A stretch of DNA of 64,000 nucleotides from Luscinia megarhynchos (taxonomy: Eukaryota > Chordata > Aves > Passeriformes > Turdidae). Numbering within the stretch: position 1 is the stretch's first letter; each line of letters begins with the position of its first letter. This document shows, in pieces, positions 11,641-25,800 of this stretch. The DNA lies in assembly GCA_034336665.1 (NCBI GenBank), contig JAPFBE010000003.1, positions 66,073,352 through 66,137,351 on the forward strand. The letters run 5' to 3'. The notes below the pieces were generated by a model. That model ran no database searches and was not told where the DNA came from. It saw nothing but the letters and a program-made list of their open reading frames with translations. Made by a program: the position numbers and the translations under genes.

Positions 11641-14600
11641 GTGAGCTCTTGTTTTACTGTGAATTTCTCACGTGGGTTGAAAAGTCATCTTTTCTCATAT
11701 TTACAGATATATTCCTGTTCTCTCCAATTTAGCACCCTTACACCCTACTGTAATTCCTGAGCTCTGAAGAAGCTTTGCAAATGCCACTCAGTGGAAATCT
11801 ATCAGCCTTTAGTGCTACATCATAGCTCAGGGATGGTAGAGTGATGCATTTAAGCATCAGAAATTTGGAATTTGGATTGTCCAGACTAGATTTCTAAGGG
11901 CAACTGAGGAGTGGCATAACCCTGTTTTTATGGCCAGATAAGTGTCAGGCATCTATTTCCCATCAACCTTATCTCTAACTTGCTTATGTTCTTCTGAAGT
12001 GCTTTAAATCCCCATCTGTAAAAAAGAAGAGTAACATAGATAAATATCCTAAAAGACTGTGAGATCAGGGCCAGGAGAGTAATGGCAGCCATTGAATTAT
12101 CTCAGACTGAGCTGCAAGAAGCTGAAACATGCAAGAGCTGTTCTCATGCAGCCTCAGCCTGAGCTGAACTTTTCTAAAGAGCCATCTTCCCTCGTGAGGG
12201 CTCTTCTGGGAAGGCATCAGGGTGGTGACATTGCTTGTTGGTGACTTGACAGGTTTATGGGACACAAGGGGTGCATCAGGACCTGTGAGAAAAGGCTGTC
12301 TCAGTGTCTACAGCTGCCTGGAGCATGCCTCAGGTCTAAGACACCATCAGTGCTTCCTCGCCAGGAGTGTTCTCTGGTTTACCTTTCATAGAAGTCCCCA
12401 GCAATTCCTGAGAGTAAAAGGCATTTTACAACCCTGGGTTGAGCTGAGCCTCCAAAGTGACCCTAGAATGCCAGGTAGATTTTTTTCTGGAAGATGTAGC
12501 ACAAACTCATCCCAACAGTTTTTCTCCTCTTGCAGGAAAGAGTAAGACAAGGACCAAAATTTGATGAAACCTTTGGTTAGTAACACCAGAATAACCACTT
12601 GCTTGCTGGTGTGGCTCCACAGTAAAATGCACTTCTTTCCAATTACTTGTTTAATCATTTTGTCTAACATTCCCAGATATTTTGTCTGAATCTAGTAAAT
12701 TAGATTTAAGTGGTAGGCAATACAGGGGGAATACTAAAGTGAACATTAACAGTGATTTATTACAGAAGATGAACAATAAAGGTTATCACATAAAGTTCAC
12801 ATAAACAAAATAGATGGGGTAATTATGTATCTTATTTATTCTAGTTGCTAAATCTTTCACTGCATTGTGCAAAGGGACATCTGCATTTTAAATAAAAATT
12901 TAGTTTAAAAAAAAAAAAAGAGCAACACCAAAGCAGAAGATAGAAGAGACAGGGACAATGGCAGAAAGGCAGAAATAAGATGAAATACTGATATCTAGGC
13001 AGGGAAAAGGGAAAGGACTATAGTAGCTACATCTTAGCATTGATATTTTTAGGTGGTGAAGAGATTCCAAGCCAGAAAATTAATTTATTTACATGAGTTT
13101 CTCTTGACAGAGCTTTTCTCCAAACAGCTTTTTAGACAGTTCTCCTGTGCTCCTTCATGTGAGAGAAGGGCTGTTCCAGTGGTTTGGTTTTCTTGGGCTT
13201 GTTAAAATGCAGCTAACTTGGATTAAAGAAAACCCTTAGAGGATTTGGGTCAGTTTGCTAATCCAACAGCAGACCATTCCCATTTTTGGAGGGTTAGTTT
13301 TCCACGCTCCAAGCTTAGGGGGTTGAGCTGATGTGGCACAAAGGGAAGCAGGCATTGGATAGGCAGGGCAAGGATGTCCCCTTGGGTGGCAGCTGGCCGT
13401 TTGTCTGCTGCTGGGCAGAAACAAAGTGTTTTGTGAAGAATCAGAGAAAGAGGTGGAAGAGCAGGAGAGATGGGAAACAACTGTCTCCATTTCAGCCCCA
13501 GAACATCCAGAGCCACATGGTTTGTGGGAGATAAGCTCAAATCTGTTTAATACTAGAGATGGACTCAAAGACAAGACCCAGCTGTGCTCTAAATACTTGT
13601 CACGTTTCCTGAGTGAACCTCTCTCCTCATTTTGCTCTGAATTATAACTCACTACTAACAGAAAAATGAAATGGAAAAGAGAAATTTGTTTTCCTCCAAG
13701 CTTCAATTAGAAACTGAAAAAAACCTCCTTAGAATTCAAGTCCTGTGAGACGTACTGACAGTTGTCAATATTTAGGACTGAATTATTATCTAGCCTTAAT
13801 AATTAATGATTGTTGTTAACTGCTGCCCAAGCAGCTGGAAAGCAGTAGACAAATCATCCCTATTTTTTTTCCAGCCACAGAGCAGAACAGTAGTGCATAA
13901 GGACAAACCCAGCATCAGGTGTGCTGGGGCAAGCAGCCTCTGGTCCTGCCGAGGGAGATGCTGCTTGTGGGTCAGTGGTGGTCTGGAAGGAAGTGGAGGA
14001 ACTGTGCCTCCTGCCAGCCTTGAGCCATGTCCTCTCTGAAATCACACTTCTCACCATGACAGCCCTTCTCTGTGCTGTTGACAAACTGCCTTGGTGCCAC
14101 CTGTGAACACGTGGGTTTCCAGGTCCTTCAGATGCACCAAGACAGTGCATCTGCTGCAGGCAGGATCCAACCCCTGTATTAGCCTGGACATGGGAACAGA
14201 GCTGGGACAACACTGCCAAAAGTATTTCTACCACCCTTCATTGACACCTCCACTGAAGCCTTTTGGTGCTGCACCAAAGAAATCTTCCCAAAGAAATCTT
14301 CACTAATGTTTCACTCTGGAGTAAAAAAAGCAGGTATTAGGATGTGGGCACAAAAAGAGAAGGTTAAACTTAGCATGTCAAAATATTGTTCAAACATTGC
14401 AGTGTGCAGTAATAAAAGCATCTATGCTGCATTCTGAACCATAACTTGGGTTACATGCCCAGGGCAAAATAGTAGAAATCACCTTTGATGTCTGCTGAGG
14501 AATGAATCCTTTGTTTGGTGCCTTTTCACCTAAATTGTAGTAGGGACCAAGAGAGGAATGACTGGAACAGGTGCCCTTAGCCAGTGGGAACACACTTGTA

Positions 14601-14899
14601 TGAGCAAAGTAATGGTTTGGGCTGTGCCAGCAGCCTGGTGCACTTCTCTCCTCCTGCTGTCCCCTGAATAGGACCAGAAAGAGAGAGATGGGAGGGAACT
14701 GGGAACTGATACGTGTCTTGAGACCTAGTATCCTGGGAGCTTAGCAAATCTTACTCAAGGCTGAGGTAGTCGTTCAGAAAATGAGAATACTCCCCAGAAA
14801 TGCCTTCATAGAGGATACAGAGTCAAAGTTTTGAAGGCAGAAGTTAATCAGTCAATGATATTTGATATACATTTGAATACAGTGTGTTGCAAACAACCT

Positions 14900-14950
14900 C
14901 ACAAAAAAAAAGTAAAAAAACAAACAAAAAGCATTACAAAAAAAAAGCCC
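14900..14950. repeat. A-rich low-complexity tract
   Basis: Several runs of seven to nine A are separated by short spacers containing C, G or T. No poly(A) signal or retrotransposon body is visible upstream. Confidence 0.8.
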
Positions 14951-16802
14951 TCAGAAAACAGTGACATCTACTTTCTTGGTTATTTCCTATAATTACTCAC
15001 CCATTGCAACCTGAGATTTTTTAGATCTCATTTGGGCTTCAGGAATATTTCTCAGCAAGCTCCTCTGAGCAGCCAACTGCAAAAAAACATTGAAATATGA
15101 TAAGCGTATAAGAGCATTAAATGGTAGCATTCTCCATCACCCACAGCCTCTGTCAGTTGTGTTTCCAGGCCAGATGAAGCTTGAATGTACGTACAGCTGT
15201 TCTGAGCTGTAAAATACATTTTGAAATGGGATTGATTTGTCTGTGTTTCATGAGATTGAATTAAGCAAAAGAAAAAAAGTATAAAGACTTGTCTTTTTTC
15301 CAGGCATTTAATAGAAATAGTCTAAGTGGAACATAATAGAGATGTGCTTTCAGCACACAGATGTGCTGTAGTGAGAGCCACGTTTTATGTAAGCTGCTTA
15401 TTCTTTTGTGCAGTGTCAAGAACTGAATGTACTTTCAAACTCCGTTTTTTGGCCTTGACATGAACTGATGTCAAAGCAAATGAAGACCTTGTGGTAAATC
15501 CTTTTCAGCACTGCTAATGATTGGGACCCTTGTGGAACTGTTCCTGGCTGTCTAATCGTCTTCGGGAAATTGAGCTTTTGATACGTAGACCTTGTATTCT
15601 GAATTTTGATTTCTGCTACAAAATTTGCTCGGTGTGATTCATTATTTAGGGGATCAGAAAGGTGTGTGGGTCACATACTGCAGAGTATATTCAAAGCAGA
15701 ATTTATAATAAGCTTCAGTGGGTAAAGTCATTAAGGGTATGATGAGTGATCTGAACAGAATTACATGGGCAAAAGTTCACGCCAGCATCTCTTACCTATA
15801 AAAATGCATTTTAGTAGAAAACTGATTTACAAGTGGATTTTTTTCCTATCCAAGGCAAAATATGCAGAAAAGCAACTGAGCCTGATCATAGTTTCCCAGT
15901 TCCATTGTTTGTTTTATGGTTAGGGTTTTGTATTATGGCTTTCTAGATTTTACAACCACAAATGTGCCAAAACCCCTGACTGGTTCATGCAGGTTGATTA
16001 ATAAGCTACATAAAATGTCTACTTTCTTCAACACCTGCATGCTCTGTTCTTTGTGCTTTGTAAATGTAAGAGATAGAGATATGTGCTTTGACTTTGATCC
16101 TGTAAACCAAAGCTGTTCGAGTATTAGATCCTGATCTTGGTTTAGGCAGCAAAGAGATGTTTCCCAGGTTTCCTCTGAAACCCACATTTGTGTGGATGAG
16201 CCTCTGTTTTCAGTTGTTCCCCCAGCTGGTCTGGGAGCAGCTGCCATGCCAGTGCAGGTGCTGGGAGAGCTGGACCCAGCACACTGCTTTCCAGGATATG
16301 AGCCCATGGAGCTTGGGAAAAATAGAGGTGCCCCTGCAATTGTCCCTTCGGTATCATGACATCTGCACTGGGGGTTTCCTGGCAGAGCTTTTCATGGATT
16401 TCACATGGCATTCTGCTCCACGAGAAATGTCAGAACAAGAAAGAACACAGTGCCTGCTCCATGTCACCCCATTTTCACCCTGCTCCATCTTCACCTCTTG
16501 CCAGCAACTTACCCTTGGGGGAGAGTAGATCATGGAGCCACAAACCTGTCTGAGCAACTTCTGCTGCAAGGAGACGGTTAACACTTCATCCCAGCCACCA
16601 AGAGTCTTTGTGCACCCCAGGGTCCTGTGGGGATGGGCATATTTCTTAGAATGACTCTCTTCTCATGCTATAAAGTGTGCTTCAGAGTGATGACAGCAGC
16701 AAATATATCCTACCAAATTTCTTTGTTATTTCTTTGCAATTGAAAACTTCCAATTCAAAATAACAAAGTGTGAACTTTTTTCTCTTTCCTCTTTTTGCTC
16801 AG

Positions 16803-16874
16803 AAATCGAAGCAAAGGAAGCGTGTGACTGGTTACGTGCAGCTGGATTTCCCCAATATGCTCAGTTCTATGAGG
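16803..16874 (+). CDS. STARD13: STARD13 coding exon A (first in window): start of SAM domain
   Basis: The 72-nt exon encodes the start of the SAM domain (IEAKEACDWLRAAGFPQYAQ). A pyrimidine-rich tract and CAG end at 16802, and the donor GTAAGT starts at 16875. The exon begins with two bases that complete a split codon (probably the E of EIEAKEA) and ends with the G of an Asp codon, so the missing upstream exon must end in phase 1. No in-frame ATG precedes it, so this is an internal exon. Confidence 0.96.
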
Positions 16875-19800
16875 GTAAGTAGGTTTTTCTCCTCTTTGTG
16901 TGGTTCTGAAAGTGCACTGGGCCCTCGCCAGGAGAGCTTGCAGTCAGCCAACTCCACATTTGACTGAGTTATGGCCATGGCTGGATGCTTCACAAAGCCT
17001 CAGCTGCTGGAGTCATACCAGTGCATAAAGAAAAGCAGGATTCTTACCCTCGTAGCTATGGGAAGTTAAAAAAAAAAAGAGGGACATAGCTTGTGGAAAC
17101 CTCAAAAGTTAACAAAAACTGCTTCAAAATATCTAAAAACACGAGTCTGTTTTCTAAAAGCTTTCTGAACTGTGCCTGAAATAAGATTAAAACACTAGAA
17201 GTTATTGAAAATCTCAATCATGCCAAAAGTAAGACTGAAAACTCTGCAGAGTTACCAAAAGTGAGTAATCTGAGTTGCACTTCACATTTGCAAAGTAAGA
17301 AAAGCTGATAGTTCAGTGCTAATTCAGTGCAAATGGTGGTGTCCCTTTCCTAGGTACAAGGTCCATGCCCAGGGAAGCAGTGTCCCTGAGGGCAGGGTGA
17401 GTGATTTCACTGTGCTGTGCTCAGTGGAAGTTTGGGCACTGGAGCTGGGTTTTCCTGCTCTCCCCAGCTCGATGCTGAGAGGGAAACTGTGGCTGAGCCC
17501 CGTTTTTCCCAAAATGCATGTTCTCCCCGCCGGAGACACGGAGCCAGCTCAGGCCCTTATTAGCCAAAAGGCAGCTCTGCCAAACACCTCTGGACACCTT
17601 CCAGGGTCAGCATGAGTCTGGAGGCAGCACAGATCCATGGAATGAGGGCCAAGGGGCCTCGTGGGTGGCAGCCAAGTCTGCAGGGAGTCAGCTCAGATGC
17701 CATCCCTCCTCTGGGGTAGGGCTGAGGATGGCAGGGAATGGGATGCTGAGGCCCCCCCATGGCCAGCTGAGTTCCATCAGGGCTCAGGTGCTGGGTCCTG
17801 TTGGGCTGCTCAGGTGCCTGGGGGCAGGAGAACCATTCAGAGATGCTCAGGTGGCTCCACGAGAGGCAGGCAGACTGTTAAATCCAGCAAGGAACTGAGA
17901 CTAATAAGCCTGCCAGACCAAAACTGACACAAATGTGAATCTACCACAGTCCCTGGGTAGCCAGTAGTACTTTTGTGTCTGCTTGTGTTTGGAATATGTC
18001 AGATACTGACTCCACCAGAGAAAGGAGCACCTGCTGCCTGCTTAACTCTAAGGGATGCTGTCTCCAAAAAACCAACTGCTCCAGCAGCTCCCATGCAGTC
18101 AAAATGTGCTCTAGACAGTCTATGTCTCCAAAAACAAGGTGCTTTTCTCAGGCATCTGTTATGTCAGTGTTGAGCAGTAGTGTCTGAAAATGCTGGCTGA
18201 AGTTCCTGTATCCCAGTGTCCTGCTGAGGTACCTAAGCATGGCAGGGCAGTCTGGAGAGCAGCCACAGCACTGGAACCTGTCCCACTGTTACAGAGCTGT
18301 GTCTCTTTTCATTACAAATGTCAGCTTCCAGCATACTATTCTGCTTTTTTAGCTAATATTGGGAATTATAATTCAGTTTTGGTGGTTTTTAATGGGGTTT
18401 TTTTCTGTCTGTTATTTGAGTAACTCTCTGTCTGAAATCATCATTATTTGGATCTGTTTTAAAAACAAAAAGCACAGAACATTTTTGGGGCTTGGGCAAA
18501 GTCTGTCTAGCAAATAACTCATTAAGTCACTGTAATGAGAAGGGAAAACCTTACTGCTCATGTAGATAAAGTAAGTGTGGTGGTAATTCCCTGATCTCAT
18601 CCATTTGTGCAAGATGCTAAAATTAACAGTTAACAGTTGAGTATTTTTTAAAGCCAAAATGAAATTATTTTGCTGTCACTCTAATGCACTGGATGTTCAG
18701 CTATAGCTTCAACAGAAAAAAACCCAATATCATGTTGGAAAGGGTCACAGATACAGCTGGACGGGAACCAGAGCTGAGTGAAATTGGTCATACTAGATTT
18801 CAGTGAGCAGGCAATTTCAAAGCAATTTAGATACAGAAATGTATTTTCATTTGAGTAGCAAGCAGTCATCTTAATGTTGTGTCTCCTTTTACAGACTCCC
18901 GGTTTCCCATTGACATTGCTGCTGTAAAGAAAGATCATGATTTTCTTGACAAGGACCTTGTAGAACCTCTTTGCAGGTAAATAACATTCAGAGTTTCTTT
19001 TCTGACAATTTAAAATCATGAGCTGATTTTTGAACTGTTGGCATAGCAGCAGTAGAGATGGGTGCTTGTCCAGGGGCATTAAGTGATGAGATCTATAATG
19101 CCACCATTCTGAGTTAATTATTCTTACAGAAGATGATGCAGTAGGAGACCCACTACACTCACAGAAAGCACCACATGATTTGAGAAGACCCAAATCCAAT
19201 GGATTTGAAACAGATGCTTTTTGGAACTAGCAGTAGTGCAATCAAACCCTGAATAAACGAGAGTCACATTTGAGTTGCACGTTAATTGCTCTTACGTCTA
19301 AGTCCAGCAAAAAAAAAATTAAACTTTATTGCAGAGAATTCTGCAGGTCTTTTTGTCTAGCAGCAGTCACAGATTCCATGCTGCTGTGATTCCCTTGGTA
19401 CTCTCATTTGACACCAGTAACAGAAGTGAGAGCAGACCCAGTAGTACAGACCCCCAGTGCTACAGATGCTACAACTGATGAGTGCTTTGCCCCTCCCAGA
19501 GATCCTGTGTTTGCTGTTTATCTTGCTTTTCATACCCTGTGATGAATATACCATACTGCATTGCTCAAGTCCTGTCCCCCAGGACTCAAGACACAGCAAT
19601 TCTGTGGCAGTTTTGCAAAACCACATTGCAGAGACATTGTTCCCCTCTTCTTTCCCCTGTGCTCAGCTCAAGCTGGGTTCAGCTCCTCTCCTCTTCAAGT
19701 CAGGACAAAGGAGCATCTGGCCCTTAACCAAGCAGACTTCATTACATGTTATGGAAACTTTCACAACACCAGCATCAAGATAATTGGACAAAGACTCTAT

Positions 19801-22800
19801 TTCCCATTTTGCAACTATGGCTAAAGTCAGCAGAGATGGCTTTAGGAGATGCTATGTTCCACACCATACTGTACATTGCAAGGATTAATGAGTTTGTGGT
19901 GAAGGAATGCAGAGAAGGTTCCTGAGAATCACCAAAAATATGACTGAAAGAGACTTCATCTAGTCCACCTCTCCATTCCAGGCTATGCCTCCCTTCCTGC
20001 CAGATCCAGGTAGTTTCTGGGTATGGTTGTCAGATTGCTTTCCCAAAACCCCAGTGCTGCAAGCGAGATCTGTTGTTTCTCGTGCTGTCTATTACGGCTG
20101 TGGGGAACAGAATATTCTCTTCTCTTTGTAATAGCCTTTGTGTCTGAAGATAAATCCGTAGGAAAGACTTGGATTCTCCAGAGATCTCTCTCACTGATGC
20201 CTGAGAACAGAATTAACTGTAGACTTGATCCACTGCTGTTCTGTGCTGCTTGCTGAGAGAGATTGCTATGCCCACACCTAGGAAAGCTCCCTCCCATACA
20301 TATGTGCATCCCCCTGCTTCAGTCTGATATGATGGAAGACATGCTTTGCTGCACTTTGGGAACTGGAAAGTGACAGAGATAGGAGATTGAGATCTCATCC
20401 CCTCTGCCCTTTACCACGAAGTTGAAGGACCATTAAAAATGCAAGAAAGATGTCTGCTCCTGCCCCTTTCTTGTAAGAGAAAACAGTGAGATATAATTTC
20501 GTAGCTCTGTGACTCTCCCTAGTCATTCTTCCCTGGAGTAATTGGCAATGGTGTTGCTACAGTCATGGTCACCACGCATCCCAACACCTACACCACTAAA
20601 AATGGGAACAGCTCATCTCTTGCTCCTCCAACTGCTCTGTGGACTCACAGATACACCTACAGTTGCTCTATGCTGATAGATTGATGAGGATTATTTTGCA
20701 AGCTGAGAAGCCAGAGACTTGGTTGGGTTGAGGGGTTTTTTCTCTTTTATTAAAATATGAGGGTTTGGAAAATTAACTAGCAGCTGGATAGATGCACTCA
20801 TGGGAAAAAGATGCTTAACATTAGCCTAAATCAACGGGACCATCAAGGGATGAGCATAGACACTAATATTTCCACAAATATCTATCTTTAAAGATAAATG
20901 GGTTTATAACTTTCTAACATTTTTTTCTGTGATTATTTTATTCAGAAGACAACACCTATTTACTTGAATTTTTGTTGGGAGTGTTTTAAACAGCTTAGAT
21001 CTCAAAACTATTAGCTCCTCACAATATTAGAAAATACAAGTATTGTGTACAGGTTATGTTTTCAGATTGCAGACATTTAATTCAATGTAACTCAGCAGCT
21101 TCAAACCCTTTACTGAGAGCAAGCCATAAAAAGCCATTGTACCAAATGCCAAGATTCAGATTCACCAGAAACAGTGAACAGTGTCAGCTGCTGCCCCCAG
21201 TGCCAGCTTTGTTACTCTACGAGCTAGCAAACCAGCATTTTCCAAGTTTTCCAGTGCAACGGAAATCTTCACAGCTCAGCTGACCACTGTGGCCAGTTCT
21301 CTGCCCTTCCTTTGCTCTGTGATGGTGTTACTGCAAGATAATAACATGAGAGCTGCAGACTGTGATGCACTCTGAGGAAAGAGAAGGTTAAAAAAGGCTG
21401 GTTATTATTTCTGTGTGCACAGATTCCCAAGTTGGCTATCAAACTTCCATTCTTCAAACATTCAAATCTGCCCTTAAAGCTATGTGTGACCAAGCCATCA
21501 CACTGACTAATAGTGCATTCAGCACACTGTGCTGAACAAAACTGGGCTCCTCATTTTTTTTGGAAGATAATTTTAAAGCTGAAATGCCAGCATGGATAAT
21601 CAGTTTGAGCAGTTTTAGCTCTGAATAGTAATAGCATAAACACTGAATTTCTCTGCTCTTGTGGGTTGAAATCAGACTCTCAATCTCATTTTATAATCAG
21701 TTTTCCTATGGCATTGAAGTATACCAGACAACGTGAGACACAAATGAGAAGGAATCTTGTTTTAAAGGCAGCTGGTAGTATTTTAGTCAGAAAGTCTAAG
21801 ACTCCCTGTTGTAAAAGATTTCAGTGACCTTTTTGAGATATTCTAACATTCCTGCTGTTTATGATATAATTTGAAAAATTTGGCAGAGTAAAAGCCAAAT
21901 TAGAGGCATATCTATCAAGAGATTCCACTCAGATTTTATTGAGTAATGAACAATAGAGAATTGCCAGGCAATCTGCAGGCAAATGCTGTCAGCCTGCCAA
22001 AACAATAATTGAGCATGAAAATTTTATAGCTGTGTCGCTTCCAAAATAGCAGCAACCAACTCTGCTCTGGGAACTTTTGTGGCTGCTGTGATAAGAGGGT
22101 GAGAAGGAGAAGCCAAGCCACGTTGTACTTTTTGTGTTCATGTAAATACAGTGACTAAGAACATGAAGAACAAGTATATAACAGTCTGATACCCAGTTTC
22201 CTAAACCAAATTTTTAAAATTTGAGCTGTCTCCATTTTGCTGGGGTTGCTCCCTCTCCCTTGGCTTGCCTTTAATGCAGGACAACAGGTACCCCACAAGG
22301 TTTTCCAGCTGGCCTGAGCCTGCATAGCTACAAGCTTGTATTTATTTGTAAACACTGCTCAGTGCTGTAAAGGATGCAAAAGCTGGAGATTTCCTGCTTC
22401 TGAAGAAATTCTGTCTTAAGAGTTAAGAATTACAGCACTGGGAATTGGGATTCAGAGCCCTAAGGACTTGTGTCTATGGTCATCTTACATCTCCTCAGAC
22501 TTCTCCATGTTGTCTGAACCAAGGTACCTGCAGCAGGGTTGATACTCCAGGGGATCTAAAATAGCCACAGAAACATCTGTTTGGGCACCTGAATATCTCT
22601 GCTGGCTTTTTAAAGAATTTTTTCAAAGTGTTAAACTACCTGTGATGCTCTGGAGAAGAAATAAAATTGACGTCACTGAAACACTTGCTGTAGTACATGT
22701 ATTGCAGTCTTTCCCTGAACAATGCAGAAATACACTTTCAAATGCATCCTAGATTATTTGGGGTTTATATAGCCTCCTCTCTTGTGTTTATTTAATGTGC

Positions 22801-25800
22801 TCTTCCCTGCCTTTTCTCAAGTTTTGTTAACATTGCAAACAGGCATTCTTTTCCCATGTTTTTAAGCAATGGCATAAAAGTGTAGTGCTCCTCTCACTTC
22901 AGCTGGGACATTGGTGACAGCCTTTGTAGCCAGAAACTTCTGGGTTTTTTTTCTTTTCAAAAGACTTGCTGAGGAGTTGGCTGTCAGTTGTCTGATGACT
23001 TTACACTGATGAGAAAAGCTTTCTGCCACCACTGGCACATCAACAAGGGTGAAAGAAGCTAAAACAGACTGACTTTGATTTGAGCTGTTAGTACCAAACT
23101 CACAAATATGATCATTAGTTCTCTTATTTCACTGGCAAATCTTTCTGCAGCCCTGGAGGAGGCCCAAAAGACATACCAATGTTTTGTAGAGGGGTGAATT
23201 TAAAACCTAGGGTTGAACTCCCTGGCGCCCAGTAAAAGTAGTTTTGGTTTTGGTGGAGCAAGTGTGGAAATGTAGCTACAGACTTTTCTCTTCAGCACAG
23301 GCCAGCTGACAAAGAGGGACTCCAATATTAGCCAATATTCACCACTCAGAGGAAGCTGTCCCCAAAGACAGAAAGCTGGGCTGGAGTCCTTTGAGAATGT
23401 GTGTTCCTCTCTATACTTGGAATTGATGTCGATAGACACATTTAAACATTTTGTGCTCGAAAGAAGCACTGAACATTATTCAGCCCCAGGGCCCCAAGAA
23501 AATGCCACTTTGGATTGAGAAATTCTGTGTTTGTGCAAAAGAGGAGTTTTGCAATAATAGATGTAATCCCAGAAGAAGATTTGTGGGCAGGAGGGTGCAG
23601 ATACAGCAACACAGCCACAAACCCTGGAATTTATTTCAACATTGCTATCATGAATGCAGAGTGTGCTTGTGCATACATTATACCCAAATTAATACCATGA
23701 GCACAGGACTTTTCTGATGCAGCATAACGGATTTATTGGCTTGAGTTAGAGAGGAATATTCAATCTACAAATGAGCAGGTGATATTTGAGAGGGACTTTT
23801 TTTTTAAGGAAAATCCACATTTGGTGGGTCAGTTCTTTGTTAGTGGTGGCAATTTGAAAGGTATTCTAATATTAGAATATGCAGAGGAATATGTTAATGC
23901 CATAATCTTCTTATGTTATGTGAAAGATTATATTATTGATCTGATACTTTTTTTCATGTGTCCTTGTAACTTACCACATGCATTTCAAATGTTAAGTTCT
24001 GGAAATTGGAGGCCTCTCCCTGTGACCCAAAATGAACAGAGACGGGTCTTGCTATGAAGATACAGGAGATGCAGGCAGCCAACAGAGGAGTGCTGTGGAC
24101 ACATGGCTTTCTCACTCTGCCTCCCTTTATTCTGAAACGCAGTCCTAGATATGGAAAATTTTCAAAGTGAAACATATTTAACTTGGAGCCTCTGCTTTTA
24201 GAAGTTGGATGGTTTCAGGGATCAGGATCTTTAAATATAAATAAAACCAAATCAATTATCATTACCACTGTAGGTTCTCTATTTAAAGAGCATGTTTACT
24301 TGTCCTCTGGCTGTCCTTGCATATGGACACAAACACACACATACATACACAGATTGTCATTGCAACTCACTGTCATCACAGGATAGCTTTGGATTTAAGG
24401 AGCAGAAGCCTTACAGAGACTCTGGTAACATCAATATGAACTGATGGTAAAAAATAGCTAAAAATATTTATTTTAAAATTTTAGATTTGTTACGTGTTGG
24501 GTGTGTTAACCTGTGTATAAGATCCACAGACAGGAGAAAAGAAACTATTGGCTTTGGAAAAGCTTTTAAATAACAGCTAGAAGTTCTTGATGTCAACTTT
24601 TTTAAGGATGTATCAACTGCCAGAAGTGAGGAACTACAGCTGATTTTTTTGTTTGGTCTTTCACCAGTGCTCTGAGATCCCCCTTTTTGACCAATTATGT
24701 TACAGGCCTGTGTAAGACAACTCACCTCCTTCACTTGTCATTTCCCCAGCTATCACAGGTGTTTGGTTGTAGTTGTTTCCTGTGCTAAGTACAGAAATGT
24801 CTATGAATTAAAAAGCAATCTATCAAACCTGGCTGTCAAGTAAAGTGAGACTAAGGGTCCCTTTTCATGCAGTGGTCATATAGCTGGAATAGATGACCAG
24901 TAACCTTTCTGGAGCTGTCATATGCAGTTGGCACCCTACAGTAAGATAAGAGAAAATTATTTGAACTTGCAAAAAATCATGCCCTTTAGTCAGAGGCTGC
25001 TAATCTTTTGAATTTGCTTTGCCCTGTAGACGACTGAACACACTGAACAAGTGCGCCTCAATGAAACTCGATGTGAACTTCCAAAGAAAAAAGGTAAGGG
25101 AACTTCATCAAATATATCCTGGCTTTTGTGATAAGACCACCCCAATTTAGCCTTTGATTCAGTAATGCTCTTAAAAGTAAGTTAAGTTTATTTTACTTTG
25201 AACATGCATATCAGCATTATCTGGATGCATGATAAAGGGAATTGTTGAATCTTTAAATTATAAATAGAGTAGAAACTGTAAGTAAATATTATGTGTTTTA
25301 GAAAGGCTCACACAGTACTTAAACTCTACATGTGTGCAATTAAAGTTAGTGGGTGAAAAGACAGTAAAGCTTCATTAGACTGGCTTGTTTGTCAATGCCA
25401 TATGAGTACACAGTGGAAAATCCTGATCAGAAAAAATGGAAGCTCCTCAGATGAAAATAACAGCTTTTCTTTGTTTCTTGTACTGACTCTTTCCGGTTAA
25501 GAATATGAAAATAAACTCTGTCATCCTCACAAGCTGCTGTGTAACACAGGAATTATCTGAGCATAAAGGCCTTCAGTGGGGGCTGCAGAAACAGCCTGTT
25601 GATTTTGAGAGTTTTGTAACATGTCCAGCATTAACTGTTGAACGTTTGGTTTTCTGGTCACAAATTCCCCAAAGTCCTTGAGTGCACAGTGGTAGTTGTC
25701 AGCTCTGAGAAATCTTGGTTTCTGTTTTTCCTTCCTGGAGTGTTTGTTTAGTGCTTTTTAAAAACTGCCTTCAAGAGCTGCATTTTTGATGTCTTTGCAA

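Larger units (their letters stand above)
1..16802 (+). other. STARD13: 3' part of a large upstream STARD13 intron
   Basis: No exon with coding character or splice signals in the right phase is visible here, and no CpG-rich promoter. The stretch contains a TA-rich palindromic start, a 34-nt direct repeat (951 and 1566), CR1 fragments (about 5340, 7452-8060, 11551-11640), a TG/TA microsatellite (8789-8854), A-rich runs (12907-12919 and 14900-14950), and AT-rich unique stretches that may be regulatory (6290-6620, 15400-15660). I call it intronic because exon A is internal and its upstream partner is absent. Confidence 0.8.

Noticed and set aside
13236..13706. 156-residue minus-strand open frame
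   Set aside because: It is intronic, Ser/Pro-rich, and overlaps open frames on the other strand. No family is recognised.
16770..16967. ATG-started frame overlapping the SAM exon
   Set aside because: It reads exon A in the wrong frame. The SAM sequence is in another frame and needs an upstream exon.
18681..19199. 172-residue minus-strand open frame
   Set aside because: It runs antisense across the genuine STARD13 SAM exon at 18895-18976 and has no recognisable protein features.
19930..20005. Possible CR1 trace
   Set aside because: Only scattered words (AATCACC, CATCTAGTCCA) resemble CR1, which is too weak to call.
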